From positions 1 through 64,000 of IMG/VR virus record IMGVR_UViG_3300035180_000994: a stretch of DNA of 64,000 bases; one strand, written 5' to 3'. The stretch is from a virus. Below the pieces are notes generated by a model. That model had not been told where the DNA came from, made no database searches, and was given only the letters and a program-made list of their open reading frames with translations. The translations under genes were made by a program, and so were the position numbers. Shown piece after piece: positions 17,025 to 25,883 of this stretch. Every line of letters begins with the position of its first letter. The first letter of the stretch is position 1.

Positions 17025-17074
17025 AGGGTATTCCTCCACTCCCTAGTAGGCCGGGATCCCCAGGTGATGCACCC
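17025..17074 (-). repeat. Intergenic repeat family II, copy 2
   Basis: Minus-strand TAGGGGTGCATC, then CCTACTAGG, then GTGGAGGAATACCCTATG. The same modules occur at 14706-14757 and, in part, at 45228-45269. Confidence 0.5.
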
Positions 17075-17779
17075 CTACTTGCGGCGGGGGAGCAGCAGGG
17101 TGGGAACCCCTGCCCTCTTGGATGCCATGGCAGGCACCGGCGCAGCGGGCTCGAACCCAGCGATGGGGCCCAGGTCGTGCCAGCCGGTTGTGGAGCCCTG
17201 AACGGGCTTGCCCTGGACCATGGGTTGCTTGGCCTGGAAGAAGAAGGGGCGCTGGCCCTGGATCCCGGCGACATCCGCCAGGGCGTTGACGTTCGCGGCG
17301 GTGGTCATGGTCGGCCACCCGGCCCAGGAGGCGAAGGCGTGGCCGTTCTCGACATAGAAGATGGGGTTGCCGTGCAGGGAGATGACCTTGCCGTCGGTGC
17401 TCAGGTTGCCGGACTTGCCCGGGCGGCCCTGGATGGCGAGGTTGTAGACGGCCTCGGACTGCAAGCGGGGGATCCGGGCCTCCTTGGAGGCAGCCGTGGG
17501 TGCGGCGGCGGGGGCCTCAGGAGCAGCAGGCTCTTCCGGGGGAGGCGGGGGCAGGGCGGCGACAGCCTCGGAGGCGGAGGACACGAGCTGCTCGGCCTTC
17601 TGCTTCTGGACGAAGATGTTGTCCCGGATGGCCTTGAGCTGAGCGCCCAGCTCGCTCCCGATGGGGAGGTTCAGCAGGGCGTCGTCCACCTTGAAGTAGG
17701 TGTCGGAGAGGGCCTTGGCCACCGTGGTGACGGTCTTGTGCACGGCCTCGGTTTGCTTGGCGGGATCGTTCGCTGCCAT
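17075..17779 (-). CDS. Hypothetical protein with Ala/Pro linker (234 aa)
   Basis: Start MAANDPAKQTEAVHKTV with GTAGGAG. The N-terminal ~85 residues are helical (KALSDTYFKVDDALLNLP, IFVQKQKAEQLVSSASEA). LPPPPPEEPAAPEAPAAAP forms a flexible linker. The C-terminal half is globular, with SGNLSTDGKVISLHGNPI and FASWAGWPTMTTAANVNALA. The domain order resembles virion proteins, but no family is recognised. Confidence 0.6.
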   Translation of the reverse strand: MAANDPAKQTEAVHKTVTTVAKALSDTYFKVDDALLNLPIGSELGAQLKAIRDNIFVQKQKAEQLVSSASEAVAALPPPPPEEPAAPEAPAAAPTAASKEARIPRLQSEAVYNLAIQGRPGKSGNLSTDGKVISLHGNPIFYVENGHAFASWAGWPTMTTAANVNALADVAGIQGQRPFFFQAKQPMVQGKPVQGSTTGWHDLGPIAGFEPAAPVPAMASKRAGVPTLLLPRRK

Positions 17780-17787
17780 GGGGGCTC

Positions 17788-18057
17788 CTACTGCCAGTTG
17801 TATTCGTCAGCCAGCTTGACCATCTGGTCGGTCAGGTGGTTGATCTGGATCTCGGGGATCCCGTTGAGGATCTGGGCGGCCTTGGAGAGGTCCTTGCCCG
17901 TGTTCTGATAGTAGTCCAGCAGCACGGCCTTCACAGCTTCGGCCCGGACGCCAGGATCAGCGTTGCTCAGGCCGGAGAGAAGGTGCTCGATGGACCCGTC
18001 GCGCCGGGCGTAGACCATCAGGCCGGTCGCGGGGGGGAGTGTGGGGATGGGGGACAT
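17788..18057 (-). CDS. Hypothetical small helical protein (89 aa)
   Basis: ATG at 18057 yields MSPIPTLPPATGLMVYARRD, then DPGVRAEAVKAVLLDYYQN and LSKAAQILNGIPEIQINHL. A longer upstream frame lacks a good start and has unlikely composition. The stop is followed at once by the 234-residue gene. Probably two or three helices; no function assigned. Confidence 0.6.
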   Translation of the reverse strand: MSPIPTLPPATGLMVYARRDGSIEHLLSGLSNADPGVRAEAVKAVLLDYYQNTGKDLSKAAQILNGIPEIQINHLTDQMVKLADEYNWQ

Positions 18058-18083
18058 AGCAGCTCCACTAGGGAGGCAGGAAG

Positions 18084-18998
18084 TCAGTTCGGCCCGCCGA
18101 AACGATAGGAGAAGCCACCCACCATGTAGTTGCCCACGATGCCGCCAGTGATGCCCAGGTGTGTGGTCATCCGATAGTCCAGCAGGGCCGCAGGCATCCA
18201 CTTTGAGGGCTGATTGGGGTCGTTGCTGAAGGTGAGGGACCGGGCGGGGCCGAGGGTGATCGTCCAGCGGGGGACATCCGGGGCGCCGCCGGGCAGCGTG
18301 CTCGGGGAGAAGCTGGCGGTGGCGTCGGAGATCGGGATGTTCTCCTCGCCGACCTTCGAGCCGTCAGGCCGGAAGACCGTGCGACGGAGGTTGAACGTCC
18401 CGAAGTAGCCACCGTCCTTCTTCTTCCACTCGACCACCGAGGGCTTGAAGTCCTCACGGTAGTTCGTCCAGTCTCCGAGCAGGCGCTTGGTGGGGTCCTT
18501 GGCCTTGGGGTCGTAGGTGAGGCTGACCTCGGTGAGGGCCGGGCCGCCGGTGCGCCCCTGGAGCATCCGGGCTTCCTTGAAGGAGCCGTCCTGCCCGGGG
18601 GTGACCGGTGTGGTCGTGCCCTGGTTCCTCACCAGCTCGGCGATGATCCGGCCCTGAGCCTCGAACATCGCCTGCATCTGGTTGCCCTGGGCCTTCATCT
18701 GGGCGACGATCTGCCCCTGGTTGGCCGTGGCTGCCAGGAGGGCGGCGTTCTGGTTCTCCAGGATCTTCCCCTGGCCGACCACGGAGTCCCCGATGACCTG
18801 GAATTTCGTCTCCAACGTGCTGGTCTTGGCGACCTGCTGCTGGAGGGCGGCCTTGGTGTCCCGGTAGTCGTTCCAGACGTAGATGGCCACGGCCACCCCA
18901 AGGACAGACAGGATGATCCTGATCTTCCCGGTGGCCCAAATCTCCTTGATGCGAGCCTGGGCCTGGATGATCTCGGGGCTGTCCTTGAGGGGGTCCAT
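18084..18998 (-). CDS. Membrane-anchored coiled-coil protein with beta-rich C-terminus (304 aa)
   Basis: Short N-terminal cytoplasmic stretch, one membrane segment at ~26-43 (IRIILSVLGVAVAIYVW), a coiled coil at ~48-125 (AALQQQVAKTSTLETKF, GQGKILENQNAALLAA), then a beta-rich region from ~165 ending TGGIVGNYMVGGFSYRFGG. The end looks like hydrophobic beta-hairpins. This order (inner-membrane anchor, coiled coil, beta domain) recalls spanin-like or envelope-spanning proteins, but no lysis genes adjoin it. Function open. Confidence 0.6.
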   Translation of the reverse strand: MDPLKDSPEIIQAQARIKEIWATGKIRIILSVLGVAVAIYVWNDYRDTKAALQQQVAKTSTLETKFQVIGDSVVGQGKILENQNAALLAATANQGQIVAQMKAQGNQMQAMFEAQGRIIAELVRNQGTTTPVTPGQDGSFKEARMLQGRTGGPALTEVSLTYDPKAKDPTKRLLGDWTNYREDFKPSVVEWKKKDGGYFGTFNLRRTVFRPDGSKVGEENIPISDATASFSPSTLPGGAPDVPRWTITLGPARSLTFSNDPNQPSKWMPAALLDYRMTTHLGITGGIVGNYMVGGFSYRFGGPN

Positions 18999-19007
18999 GG
19001 TGCTCTC

Positions 19008-20129
19008 CTACTTGGCGCTGCTGATCCGGAAACGGGCCATCTTGAGTGCCCCCATCGCTACAGCATACAAGGGATCCGCCGCCTGGGTGGCATTGGTGCT
19101 GTGGGGGAAGCGGAGGTCCAACTCGGACAGGACCAGTTCGTCGAAGAGCTTGAGGAACCCGGGGGCGCAGGTGGTGCCGCCGCCAACGAGGACAGGGATG
19201 TTCTCGGGGATCTCTACGCGGTTCTCGGATCGGGAGAAGAAGTCGTTCATCGCGTCACGGAGCTTGGTGAGCAGCTCCCGATACATCAGGGAGATCGCCT
19301 CGGCCTGCCGCTCGGACTGCGTGTCGTGGAAGGTCGTCTGGTTGACGATCTTGCCGGTGAGGAGATCCACACCTCCGACATCCCCGCCTTCCTTGAGGAT
19401 TGTCACCTGGGTCAGGGGGCTGTTCGTGGCCTTGGCTGCCGACTCGTCGATGAAGTCGCCGCCGAAGGGCAGCGAGAAGCTGCGGATCAGCATGGACTTG
19501 TAGACCAGGGCGATGTTGATCATCCCGGCGCCGAAGCTCAGGGACAGGGCGGTCAGGGGTGGGGTGTCATCCGTGGGGGTCTGGGTCTCTGCATAGACGA
19601 GAGCCATGGCCTCGTTGATGGGCATGGGCTTGTAGCCCAGCTCCTTCAGCCGGTCGGAGAAGAAGCGGGTGTGATACTGGGCCTTGGCGGTGTCACCATC
19701 GAGGGGCACGCCGGGGACGGAGAAGACAGCCAGCTCACCCTCGACCCGGGCGGGGCCCATGGAGGAGCGGAGCAGGAGGTTCAGGACCTCCTTGGACAGG
19801 TCTTCCTTCTCGGAGACGAAGCCACGGGCCAGGGGGCGCCGGAGCTGGCCGCCCAGCACACCCGCGATGGTCACCGCGTCGGCGCCGACGACGAAGAGGT
19901 TGTTGCCGTCCTCGGAGGAGTAGACGGTGACGCCAGCGGCCTCCAGGTTCATCTGCTCTTCAGCGGGGAAGCTGATGAAGCAGTCGCGGTGCATGGTGAT
20001 CTCGACCTCACTCACGCCGTAGCGAGCTGAGGCGATGTTGGCCGTGCCGATGTCCACGCCGTGGCCGAGCAGGGGCTGGCCGGGGGTGGCCACCGCGTCA
20101 GGCTTCGCGGTCTTCTTGGGGGTGGTCAT
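19008..20129 (-). CDS. Actin-like ATPase (ParM/Alp type)
   Basis: A 373-residue protein with actin-superfamily landmarks in order: phosphate-1 loop GVDIGTAN (~24-31), phosphate-2 loop SLSFGAGMINIALV (~196-209) and adenosine motif IPVLVGGGTTCAPGF (~311-325). The KxFxDxL-type linker and total length fit bacterial and phage filament-forming actins. Such proteins can segregate or position DNA in the cell. No ParR-like partner is obvious nearby, although the membrane coiled-coil protein lies directly downstream. Good ribosome site (AGGAG). Confidence 0.7.
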   Translation of the reverse strand: MTTPKKTAKPDAVATPGQPLLGHGVDIGTANIASARYGVSEVEITMHRDCFISFPAEEQMNLEAAGVTVYSSEDGNNLFVVGADAVTIAGVLGGQLRRPLARGFVSEKEDLSKEVLNLLLRSSMGPARVEGELAVFSVPGVPLDGDTAKAQYHTRFFSDRLKELGYKPMPINEAMALVYAETQTPTDDTPPLTALSLSFGAGMINIALVYKSMLIRSFSLPFGGDFIDESAAKATNSPLTQVTILKEGGDVGGVDLLTGKIVNQTTFHDTQSERQAEAISLMYRELLTKLRDAMNDFFSRSENRVEIPENIPVLVGGGTTCAPGFLKLFDELVLSELDLRFPHSTNATQAADPLYAVAMGALKMARFRISSAK

Positions 20130-20160
20130 GTGGATCTCCTAGACGGTGCCCGTGACGGGC

Positions 20161-21777
20161 TCAGGGGTGGGCTTCTTCGCCTTCTTGGCGCGGGGCTTGG
20201 GTTTGGGGGGCCAGCTTCACGGTCTTGCCGATGACCTGGGTTGGACGGGGCTTGGGTGCGGGTGCGTCAGGCATCTGCCGGACAGCGGTGACCCCCTTGA
20301 TGAGCACGGGGGTGGGCTTCTTGGGGATGATACCCTCCACCTGCTTGGTGACCTTGATGCCGACGATGGGCTTGAACTGCTTGGCCCGCTGGTCTAGGAT
20401 CGTCTGCTCCAGGCTGGGGTGGTGCTCCCGGAGGAACACGGTGGTGATGTGCAGGGAGGGGGAGAACAGCTCGGCCAGGGCCTTGATGTCGTGGCCGGTG
20501 TGCGTGGCCTTGAAGTGTTTGAGGACCTGGGTGCGGATGGCCTGGGTGAAGGAGTCCAGGTGCTTGGGCGCCCGGATGTCCCCGGAGAGGATCCGGTCGG
20601 CCATGGGCGCCATGAGGGCCATGAGGTCGTAGTTCTTGGCCACGAGGGCGGCCCGGATGACCGACGTGACGGTCGCTGTGGTGTCCTTGGGGATCTCGAT
20701 GATCGGCGCGGGGACGATGACGACGGCGTCGCCGGGCTTGAGCTGGCGGAGTGGCAGCTCGGGGATGGCCTTGAGCACGTCCGAGGGGGTCAGGTCAAAG
20801 GTCTTGCCATGGTGGTTGAGGATGTCCGAATAGGTCTTGATCCGCGTGTCGTCCCCGAACATCGTGGTCACCACGGTCTCCCGGATGACGTGCCAGAGGA
20901 TCGTCGCGGTCTTCGGGCTCTTGATGACCTTGCCCCGGATGGCCTCGACCGTCTTGGTCAGCAGGACCTTCACGTCCTTTTCGCCCTGGAGGATCAGCCC
21001 CTTGACGAAGCGCGTGGGGGTCTGCTCGCGGGAGGTGTGGTGCTTGAGGGTGGCAGTGCCGCGTTCGGTGGACGTAGGCGACTCCTCTTCATCGGGGCCC
21101 AGGAACGCCTTGAGGGCATCCTCGTTGAAGGCTCGGTCGTCGTGGATGGCGGTCTCGGCCTCGATCCCCATCTCTTCGAGAAAAGCCTTCACGGGCTCGG
21201 AGTAGTAGAACACCCGATGGGCATCGGGGACGTGGCTGAGGTCCAGTAGGTTGTGGATCAGGGTCTGGACGTTGACCATCTTGGTCTTCTTGTCGATCCG
21301 GACCATGGCGAGGTCACCATCGACGGCCATGACGAGTCCGCAGTAGTCCCGGGTCTGGCCATCGAGGATCCGCACCCAGGAGCCGACCTTGATCGTCTGG
21401 GCCCGCTTGTAGTGGGCATCCCAGCACTGCTTGATCAGGCCCTGGACGTAGTCGTCGGGGACGCGGAGGAACTTGGTGTGCCGGGTGGACTCATCCTTGG
21501 CCAGGACGCCCTGCACGCCGGTGACGCGCTTGAGCTTCCCGACCTTCAGGGGGTTGTCCGCCCGGACGAACACGTAGCACTCCGTGAGGAGTACGAAGGT
21601 GTCGAGGTCGCGCTGGATCACCGGGATGAATACCTCAGCGGCGTCCTCCTGGAAGATGTCCTTCATGGCCTTCCCGATCCGCTTGATCGTCTCCTCGGAG
21701 GTCTTCTCCGAGCGGAGTTCGAGCATGAACCACTGGTCTGTGGTGATCGGATTTACACCTGGGTATTCGAGAATCAA
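20161..21777 (-). CDS. NusG-like transcription factor with long C-terminal extension
   Basis: A TTG start at 21777 reads MILEYPGVNPITTDQWFMLE. Residues ~16-95 fit the NusG N-terminal domain: WFMLELRSE, AEVFIPVIQRD, ECYVFVRADNPL, VTGVQGVL. Residues ~130-165 fit a KOW domain: VGSWVRILDGQTRDYCGLVMAVDG, then VRIDKK. NusG binds RNA polymerase and affects pausing and termination. The remaining ~350 residues are unrelated and include VIVPAPIIEIPKDTTATV and a basic tail (KPRPTQVIGK). Family lengths are usually ~180, so this is a large extension. Likely role: antitermination on phage transcripts. Domain assignment by eye. Confidence 0.6.
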   Translation of the reverse strand: MILEYPGVNPITTDQWFMLELRSEKTSEETIKRIGKAMKDIFQEDAAEVFIPVIQRDLDTFVLLTECYVFVRADNPLKVGKLKRVTGVQGVLAKDESTRHTKFLRVPDDYVQGLIKQCWDAHYKRAQTIKVGSWVRILDGQTRDYCGLVMAVDGDLAMVRIDKKTKMVNVQTLIHNLLDLSHVPDAHRVFYYSEPVKAFLEEMGIEAETAIHDDRAFNEDALKAFLGPDEEESPTSTERGTATLKHHTSREQTPTRFVKGLILQGEKDVKVLLTKTVEAIRGKVIKSPKTATILWHVIRETVVTTMFGDDTRIKTYSDILNHHGKTFDLTPSDVLKAIPELPLRQLKPGDAVVIVPAPIIEIPKDTTATVTSVIRAALVAKNYDLMALMAPMADRILSGDIRAPKHLDSFTQAIRTQVLKHFKATHTGHDIKALAELFSPSLHITTVFLREHHPSLEQTILDQRAKQFKPIVGIKVTKQVEGIIPKKPTPVLIKGVTAVRQMPDAPAPKPRPTQVIGKTVKLAPQTQAPRQEGEEAHP

Positions 21778-21786
21778 GTCAGCCCC

Positions 21787-22968
21787 CTACTTGGACAGGA
21801 TGGTAGCTCCCAGAGCCTTGGCGAGGTCTGAGGCGGACGGACGAGAGTGAGAGAGAGGAGGGGGCGTGGGTTCTTCAGCTCGGGGCGTAGGCGACGCGGC
21901 GGGCCGGGCCACCGGAGCGTCTGCGACGACCCGGAGGGAGTGAAGCTCATAGATGAACAATGGGAGGGCATCTGCGGGGATCCGATCTGCGGATGACCAC
22001 TTGAGGAGGATGGCCGTGACCTGGGCTGGCATGGGGAAGCGGGCCTTGACGACATTGTAGCGGCGAAGTTCGTCGGGTGTGAGTTCACCGTCACTAAATA
22101 CTGCTCTTCCGTAGGCTGCGAAGACCTCCTCGACCGCCTTGGCCGGGGGCTGAGTCCTGGCCATCTCGTCGATGATGGCGATGGCCTCCGGGAGCTTGTC
22201 GGCGGCGATGAGCAGCAGGGTGTTCAGGGCTTGATCCTGGTAGGACGTGTCAGCCACGGTGGACACGAGGTCCTTCGTGACCCTGCCGATGGAGGCCACC
22301 TTGTCGAGCATGACCAGGGCGTCGCGGACGTGACCCTTGGCGGCCCGGGCGATGAGCTTCACGCCGTCCATCTCGTAGTCCAGGCCGCCCTTGGCCGCCG
22401 TGGAGACCAGGAGCCCGGCGATGATGTCCGTGGCCACCCGGGCGAACTTCACCGTGCAGCATCTGGACTTGATCGTCTTGGGGATGCGGGAGGCGTCGGT
22501 CGTCGAGAAGATGAAGACCACGCGGGTGTCAAGCTGCTCCAGGGGCTTCAGGTAGACATCCCAGGCTTCGCGGGAGAGGCGGTGGGCCTCGTCGATGAGG
22601 ATCACCCGGACCTTGCCCAGAGAGGGCAGCTCCGACGCCTCGTCCACGATCTTCCGCGCCGCGTCCACACCGGAGTAGGAGGCGGCATCCACCTCTTTGA
22701 ACTCCGGGTGGGCGTCAGGGTGCTCGTTGAAGACGAGGCAGGAGGCGCACTTGCCACAGCCGTAGGGGTTGTCCCCTATACACATCATGGCCTTGGCCGC
22801 GACATAGCCGGTGCTCGTCTTGCCGTTGCCATGCGGGCCTTCGAGGATGATGCCGCGTGGCAGGAACTTGCCGTTCTTGAGGATCCCCTTCAGGACCCTC
22901 AAGGCCCGATCCTGCCCCACGATCTCTTCCCAGACCCCTGGCCTAGTGGTGATCGAGAGGGCTTCCAT
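21787..22968 (-). CDS. dnaX: Clamp-loader ATPase (DnaX gamma/tau-like)
   Basis: 393 residues in the AAA+ clamp-loader pattern. WEEIVGQDRALRVLKGIL opens, Walker A is GPHGNGKTS (~44-52), four Cys (63, 71, 74, 77) form the zinc module in CIGDNPYGCGKCASC, Walker B/DExx is VILIDEAHR (~122-130) and the SRC sensor is at ~168-170. It is shorter than bacterial DnaX and lacks tau domains. It would load the clamp-like product at 26970 for the phage polymerase. Next to the RdgC-like gene. Confidence 0.85.
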   Translation of the reverse strand: MEALSITTRPGVWEEIVGQDRALRVLKGILKNGKFLPRGIILEGPHGNGKTSTGYVAAKAMMCIGDNPYGCGKCASCLVFNEHPDAHPEFKEVDAASYSGVDAARKIVDEASELPSLGKVRVILIDEAHRLSREAWDVYLKPLEQLDTRVVFIFSTTDASRIPKTIKSRCCTVKFARVATDIIAGLLVSTAAKGGLDYEMDGVKLIARAAKGHVRDALVMLDKVASIGRVTKDLVSTVADTSYQDQALNTLLLIAADKLPEAIAIIDEMARTQPPAKAVEEVFAAYGRAVFSDGELTPDELRRYNVVKARFPMPAQVTAILLKWSSADRIPADALPLFIYELHSLRVVADAPVARPAASPTPRAEEPTPPPLSHSRPSASDLAKALGATILSK

Positions 22969-22975
22969 GCTGCCC

Positions 22976-24577
22976 TCAGATTTCGATTTCGGTTTCAGTG
23001 GCCTTGGCGTGGACGGTCACACCGGGCTTGCCCGGCGTCATGAAGGTGATGGACTCGCCGGGCAGGAGGTTCTCCTGCATGGCCTTCGCCATCTTCTTCG
23101 CAGCCTTCTTCACCCTGGTGCTACCACCGGCAGGGCCGTCTTCGGTCCAGGGAGCGGACTGCTCCTCGGGGACCAGGACCTCGGTGGTCGCGGCGGCGCC
23201 CATGGTGCGGGGAGCGGGCTTGATCGGCGTCAGTTCCAGGGGGGTGCACAGGGAGTTGATAAGGAGGTTCTCGGCCCACCGGAGCTGGAGGTAGTAGTTC
23301 ATCCAGAAACGGTTGACCTTGTCAGCCATACCCGTGTAGTCCGTGGGGAACGGGCCATCTGGGTAGAAGTCCCGCTGGAGCTTATCCAGGGCGGGGACAT
23401 TCAGGTCGATCTCCAGGCCCTTGTAGTTGCACTCGTTGAGCAGGGCGCTGACCTCGACGTGCACGGTGCCCTTGCCTTCACCCACGGGGGTGTGGAAGGA
23501 GCAGCGGGCGGCGGCCACGTGGGCAGTCTCCACGGACTTCAGGACGGTCAGGGCATCGACGGGACGCTTGGCGAGCACGGAGGTCATGCCGGGCTTGCCC
23601 AGGGCGATCAGGGCGTCGCAGCCGACGTTGACGATCAGGCCGCTGTCGGGGGCGTAGGTGGCGATGTCGGCGATGAGGAACTCGTTCTCGTCCTTGGGGG
23701 TCGCGGTGCCCGCCTCGTCCACGCCGTCGTCTTCCATGGCGTCGATGTGGTCGGCGTCTTCCTCCGTGGCGTTCTTGATCTTCTCCCAGGCTTCCTGGCG
23801 CTCCAGCTTGAAGAGGTCCTTCTCGGCCATGGCGCTCAGGGCCAGGGAGGGCCACTCACGGGAGCTACCGGGGGTCAGCTCCATCTTCTCGATGAAGAGG
23901 CCGACGTTGCGGCTCATCCAGAACTTGAAGGCGTCGATCAGCTTCTTCGAGTTCGAGCCCAGCCAGATGTCACCGGTGCCGAAGTCGATGATGACGGGGG
24001 CCTGGGTGCGGGCGATGTAGTCCACGAGGCCGTCGGAGGTGAGCCCGGCGGAGATGTCCTTCTTGGCCTGGGTCGAGAGGGTCTTGAACGGGGCGCCGTT
24101 GGAGGTCGCGGCGGAGTGCTCCTTCAGGGCGTTGAGGTCGTCGAGCCCGGCGCGGGAGTGCAGGACCAGCCAGAAGCCGAAGATGTCGGTCTCGCCGTCC
24201 ACGAGGCGGAAGTCCAGGTCTTTGCGGCCCCAGTAGCGGTCGAACGTCAGGTCCACGCCGGTCGCGTCGGTGACGGTCTCGGGGAGTTCCCAGGGCTCGG
24301 GGATCTCGTCGTTCATGAGGTTGCGGGCCACGTGAGGGTGCACCTGCTTGTCAAGCATGAGCTGGTCGAGGGGCACCGGGCTGTCGCCGCAGGGCCACAT
24401 GGGTGGGTTGATGCCCACGGTGGTGTCCATGTCCTTGCTCACGAGCAGGATGGTCCGGGCGGCGAAGGCAGACGCGGCGAAGAGCTTGCGCTCCTGGGCG
24501 AGGAACGCGGTGAACGTGGGGAGGTCTTCGGTGCGAACCGCGTAGCGGGTCCAGTTACCTTTGCCGAACAGGGACAT
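22976..24577 (-). CDS. RdgC-like recombination-associated protein
   Basis: 533 residues. The pattern IIDFGTGDIWLGSNSKKLI followed by DAFKFWMSRNVGLFIEKMEL resembles RdgC-type proteins of phages, where a folded strand is followed by a helix and the TFGL/LEPL segment. Later DENEFLIADIATYA, GKPGMTSVLAK, VHVEVSALLNECNYKGL and NRFWMNYYLQLRW occur in the family order. Acidic insert at ~275-300 (EEDADHIDAMEDD). RdgC binds DNA and modulates RecA. The gene lies between primase and clamp-loader genes. Homology is remote and needs a profile search. Confidence 0.5.
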   Translation of the reverse strand: MSLFGKGNWTRYAVRTEDLPTFTAFLAQERKLFAASAFAARTILLVSKDMDTTVGINPPMWPCGDSPVPLDQLMLDKQVHPHVARNLMNDEIPEPWELPETVTDATGVDLTFDRYWGRKDLDFRLVDGETDIFGFWLVLHSRAGLDDLNALKEHSAATSNGAPFKTLSTQAKKDISAGLTSDGLVDYIARTQAPVIIDFGTGDIWLGSNSKKLIDAFKFWMSRNVGLFIEKMELTPGSSREWPSLALSAMAEKDLFKLERQEAWEKIKNATEEDADHIDAMEDDGVDEAGTATPKDENEFLIADIATYAPDSGLIVNVGCDALIALGKPGMTSVLAKRPVDALTVLKSVETAHVAAARCSFHTPVGEGKGTVHVEVSALLNECNYKGLEIDLNVPALDKLQRDFYPDGPFPTDYTGMADKVNRFWMNYYLQLRWAENLLINSLCTPLELTPIKPAPRTMGAAATTEVLVPEEQSAPWTEDGPAGGSTRVKKAAKKMAKAMQENLLPGESITFMTPGKPGVTVHAKATETEIEI

Positions 24578-24587
24578 GTGGGGCTCC

Positions 24588-25376
24588 TTAGTCGAGGGGG
24601 AGGAGGGTAGGGGAAAGGGTCGTCTTGCTGACGATCTCTTCGTAGAGGACTTTGCGGAGGACTCGGTCTTTTTTTGAGGACCTCAGTGCGTCTGAGGGGT
24701 CGTGGGCGGGGCAGGTGATGGGGATGATCTCGAACTCGGGGTTGCGACGGACAAGGATCTCAGCGGCCTCCTTACCCCTGCCGGATTCTTCGTCGTCGAA
24801 CATGACGTAGACCCGTTGAACCCCCAGTATCTTCAGGTAGGCCCAGTGCAGCTTACCCAACCTCTTGGTCAGTGAACAGAGGGAAGGGACCTCTGGGGCG
24901 GCATAGCGGCAAGCCGCTAGGTCGAACGGCCCCTCCATGACCAGGACCTCACCTGTCTGAATGATAACCTCCAGGGTGGCCTCGTCGTTGCCGAGCCAGG
25001 GTGGCCCGATGAACAAGTGCTTGTCCACTAGGGACAGATACTTCCCACCGTAGCGGGCGTATTGGTCGTCGTTGACCAGACGGATGTGGGCCCGCTTGAT
25101 GTCGCCGGTCACGTCCCGGATGGGGAAGAGGAAGCCGGGGCCGGGCTCCAGGCCCTGGGGGACGTAGATCATCCCCAGATCCTCGACCACCGCGAGCATC
25201 TTTGGGTCGTCGGGGGCGAAGTGCCAACCACGGTTGGCCACGGCCTTCTTCAACGTCGTCTTGGCCACGGTCTCGATCTTCCCGAGCTGTAGAGCCTTCG
25301 TGTAGGTCTTCTCCAGGTTAGCGAGGAGGAGCTGGGGGTTCGTCGCCCAGGGCTCGTCCATCCATCGCTTGGCCAT
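24588..25376 (-). CDS. DnaG-type primase half: TOPRIM domain
   Basis: 262 residues. The centre and C-terminus carry a TOPRIM domain: EVLVMEGPFDLAACRYA (motif with Glu), VYVMFDDEESGRGKEAAE (the DxD-type metal motif) and IITCPAHDPSDALR-like HDPSDAL. The N-terminal region (FLFPIRDVTGDIKRAHIR, YLSLVDKHLFIGPP) matches the RNA-polymerase domain of DnaG. No zinc-binding CHC2 domain is present; it is on a separate gene at 42457. Together they could form the phage primase. Overlaps the upstream gene by 59 bases. Confidence 0.75.
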   Translation of the reverse strand: MAKRWMDEPWATNPQLLLANLEKTYTKALQLGKIETVAKTTLKKAVANRGWHFAPDDPKMLAVVEDLGMIYVPQGLEPGPGFLFPIRDVTGDIKRAHIRLVNDDQYARYGGKYLSLVDKHLFIGPPWLGNDEATLEVIIQTGEVLVMEGPFDLAACRYAAPEVPSLCSLTKRLGKLHWAYLKILGVQRVYVMFDDEESGRGKEAAEILVRRNPEFEIIPITCPAHDPSDALRSSKKDRVLRKVLYEEIVSKTTLSPTLLPLD

Positions 25377-25866
25377 TGGGGGAATCCTGGGGGAGGAGGG
25401 TGGAGAGGTTGTTGAGGAGGGCGGTGATGATCGGGACGGCAGCGGGGGATAGCTTGAGGGTGTCGCCCTCCAGCCGGATCCACGCCTCCGGGGGGCCCTC
25501 GTCAGGCAGGGGCTCGGGTTCGGGCTCCTCCTGGGGGTTGAGTTGGTTGAGCACCCAGAGGAGCATCGCGGCGTCCCGGTGGTTCCTCAGGAGCCACTCA
25601 CGGTTGACGCACAGCTCCCGGAACATCAGCTTCAGCTCGTCGAAGGTGTAGCGGGACTTGAACTGGAAGTCGGCCTTGCAGGACTCTCCGGGGTTGGCCC
25701 CACAGCCCGCGCACCGCTGCACCTTGTTCCCGATCTTCGGGGCGTGCTCGCAGTTCTCTGGCTTGGGGTCCAGGCCAGCCCTGACATACCGCTGGGCGGC
25801 CCGGTGAAGCACCTCGCGGAGCTTCGCCTTCACGTCAGCGATGGGTTTGAGTTCAACACGAGCCAA
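25318..25866 (-). CDS. Hypothetical protein with four-Cys cluster (182 aa), TTG start
   Basis: The start is TTG at 25866 (MARVELKPIADVKAKLREVL) with GGAGG upstream and a GGGTATCATC element beyond it. CEHAPKIGNKVQRCAGCGAN and ESCKADF give a C-x13-C-x2-C-x6-C cluster that may bind zinc. The next part is helical (FDELKLMFRELCVNREWLL). A Pro/Glu stretch follows. It overlaps the primase half by 59 bases in a different frame. No family recognised; a replication accessory is suggested by context. Confidence 0.6.
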   Translation of the reverse strand: MARVELKPIADVKAKLREVLHRAAQRYVRAGLDPKPENCEHAPKIGNKVQRCAGCGANPGESCKADFQFKSRYTFDELKLMFRELCVNREWLLRNHRDAAMLLWVLNQLNPQEEPEPEPLPDEGPPEAWIRLEGDTLKLSPAAVPIITALLNNLSTLLPQDSPNGQAMDGRALGDEPPAPPR

Positions 25867-25883
25867 GGGAGTGCCTCCACCTA

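Noticed and set aside
20326-20335. GGGTATCATC copy in the NusG-like gene
   Set aside because: It encodes Gly-Ile-Ile within a reading frame far from any start; counted as chance. The same applies to the copy at 62539-62548.
22811-24610. 599-codon plus-strand frame opposite the RdgC-like gene
   Set aside because: Antisense shadow; the minus frame has a good start and matches expected third-position bias.
24588-25866. A single primase gene broken by a frameshift (182-aa plus 262-aa products)
   Set aside because: The upstream product's Cys pattern is not the CHC2 primase finger, which is found intact at 42457, and each gene has its own start.
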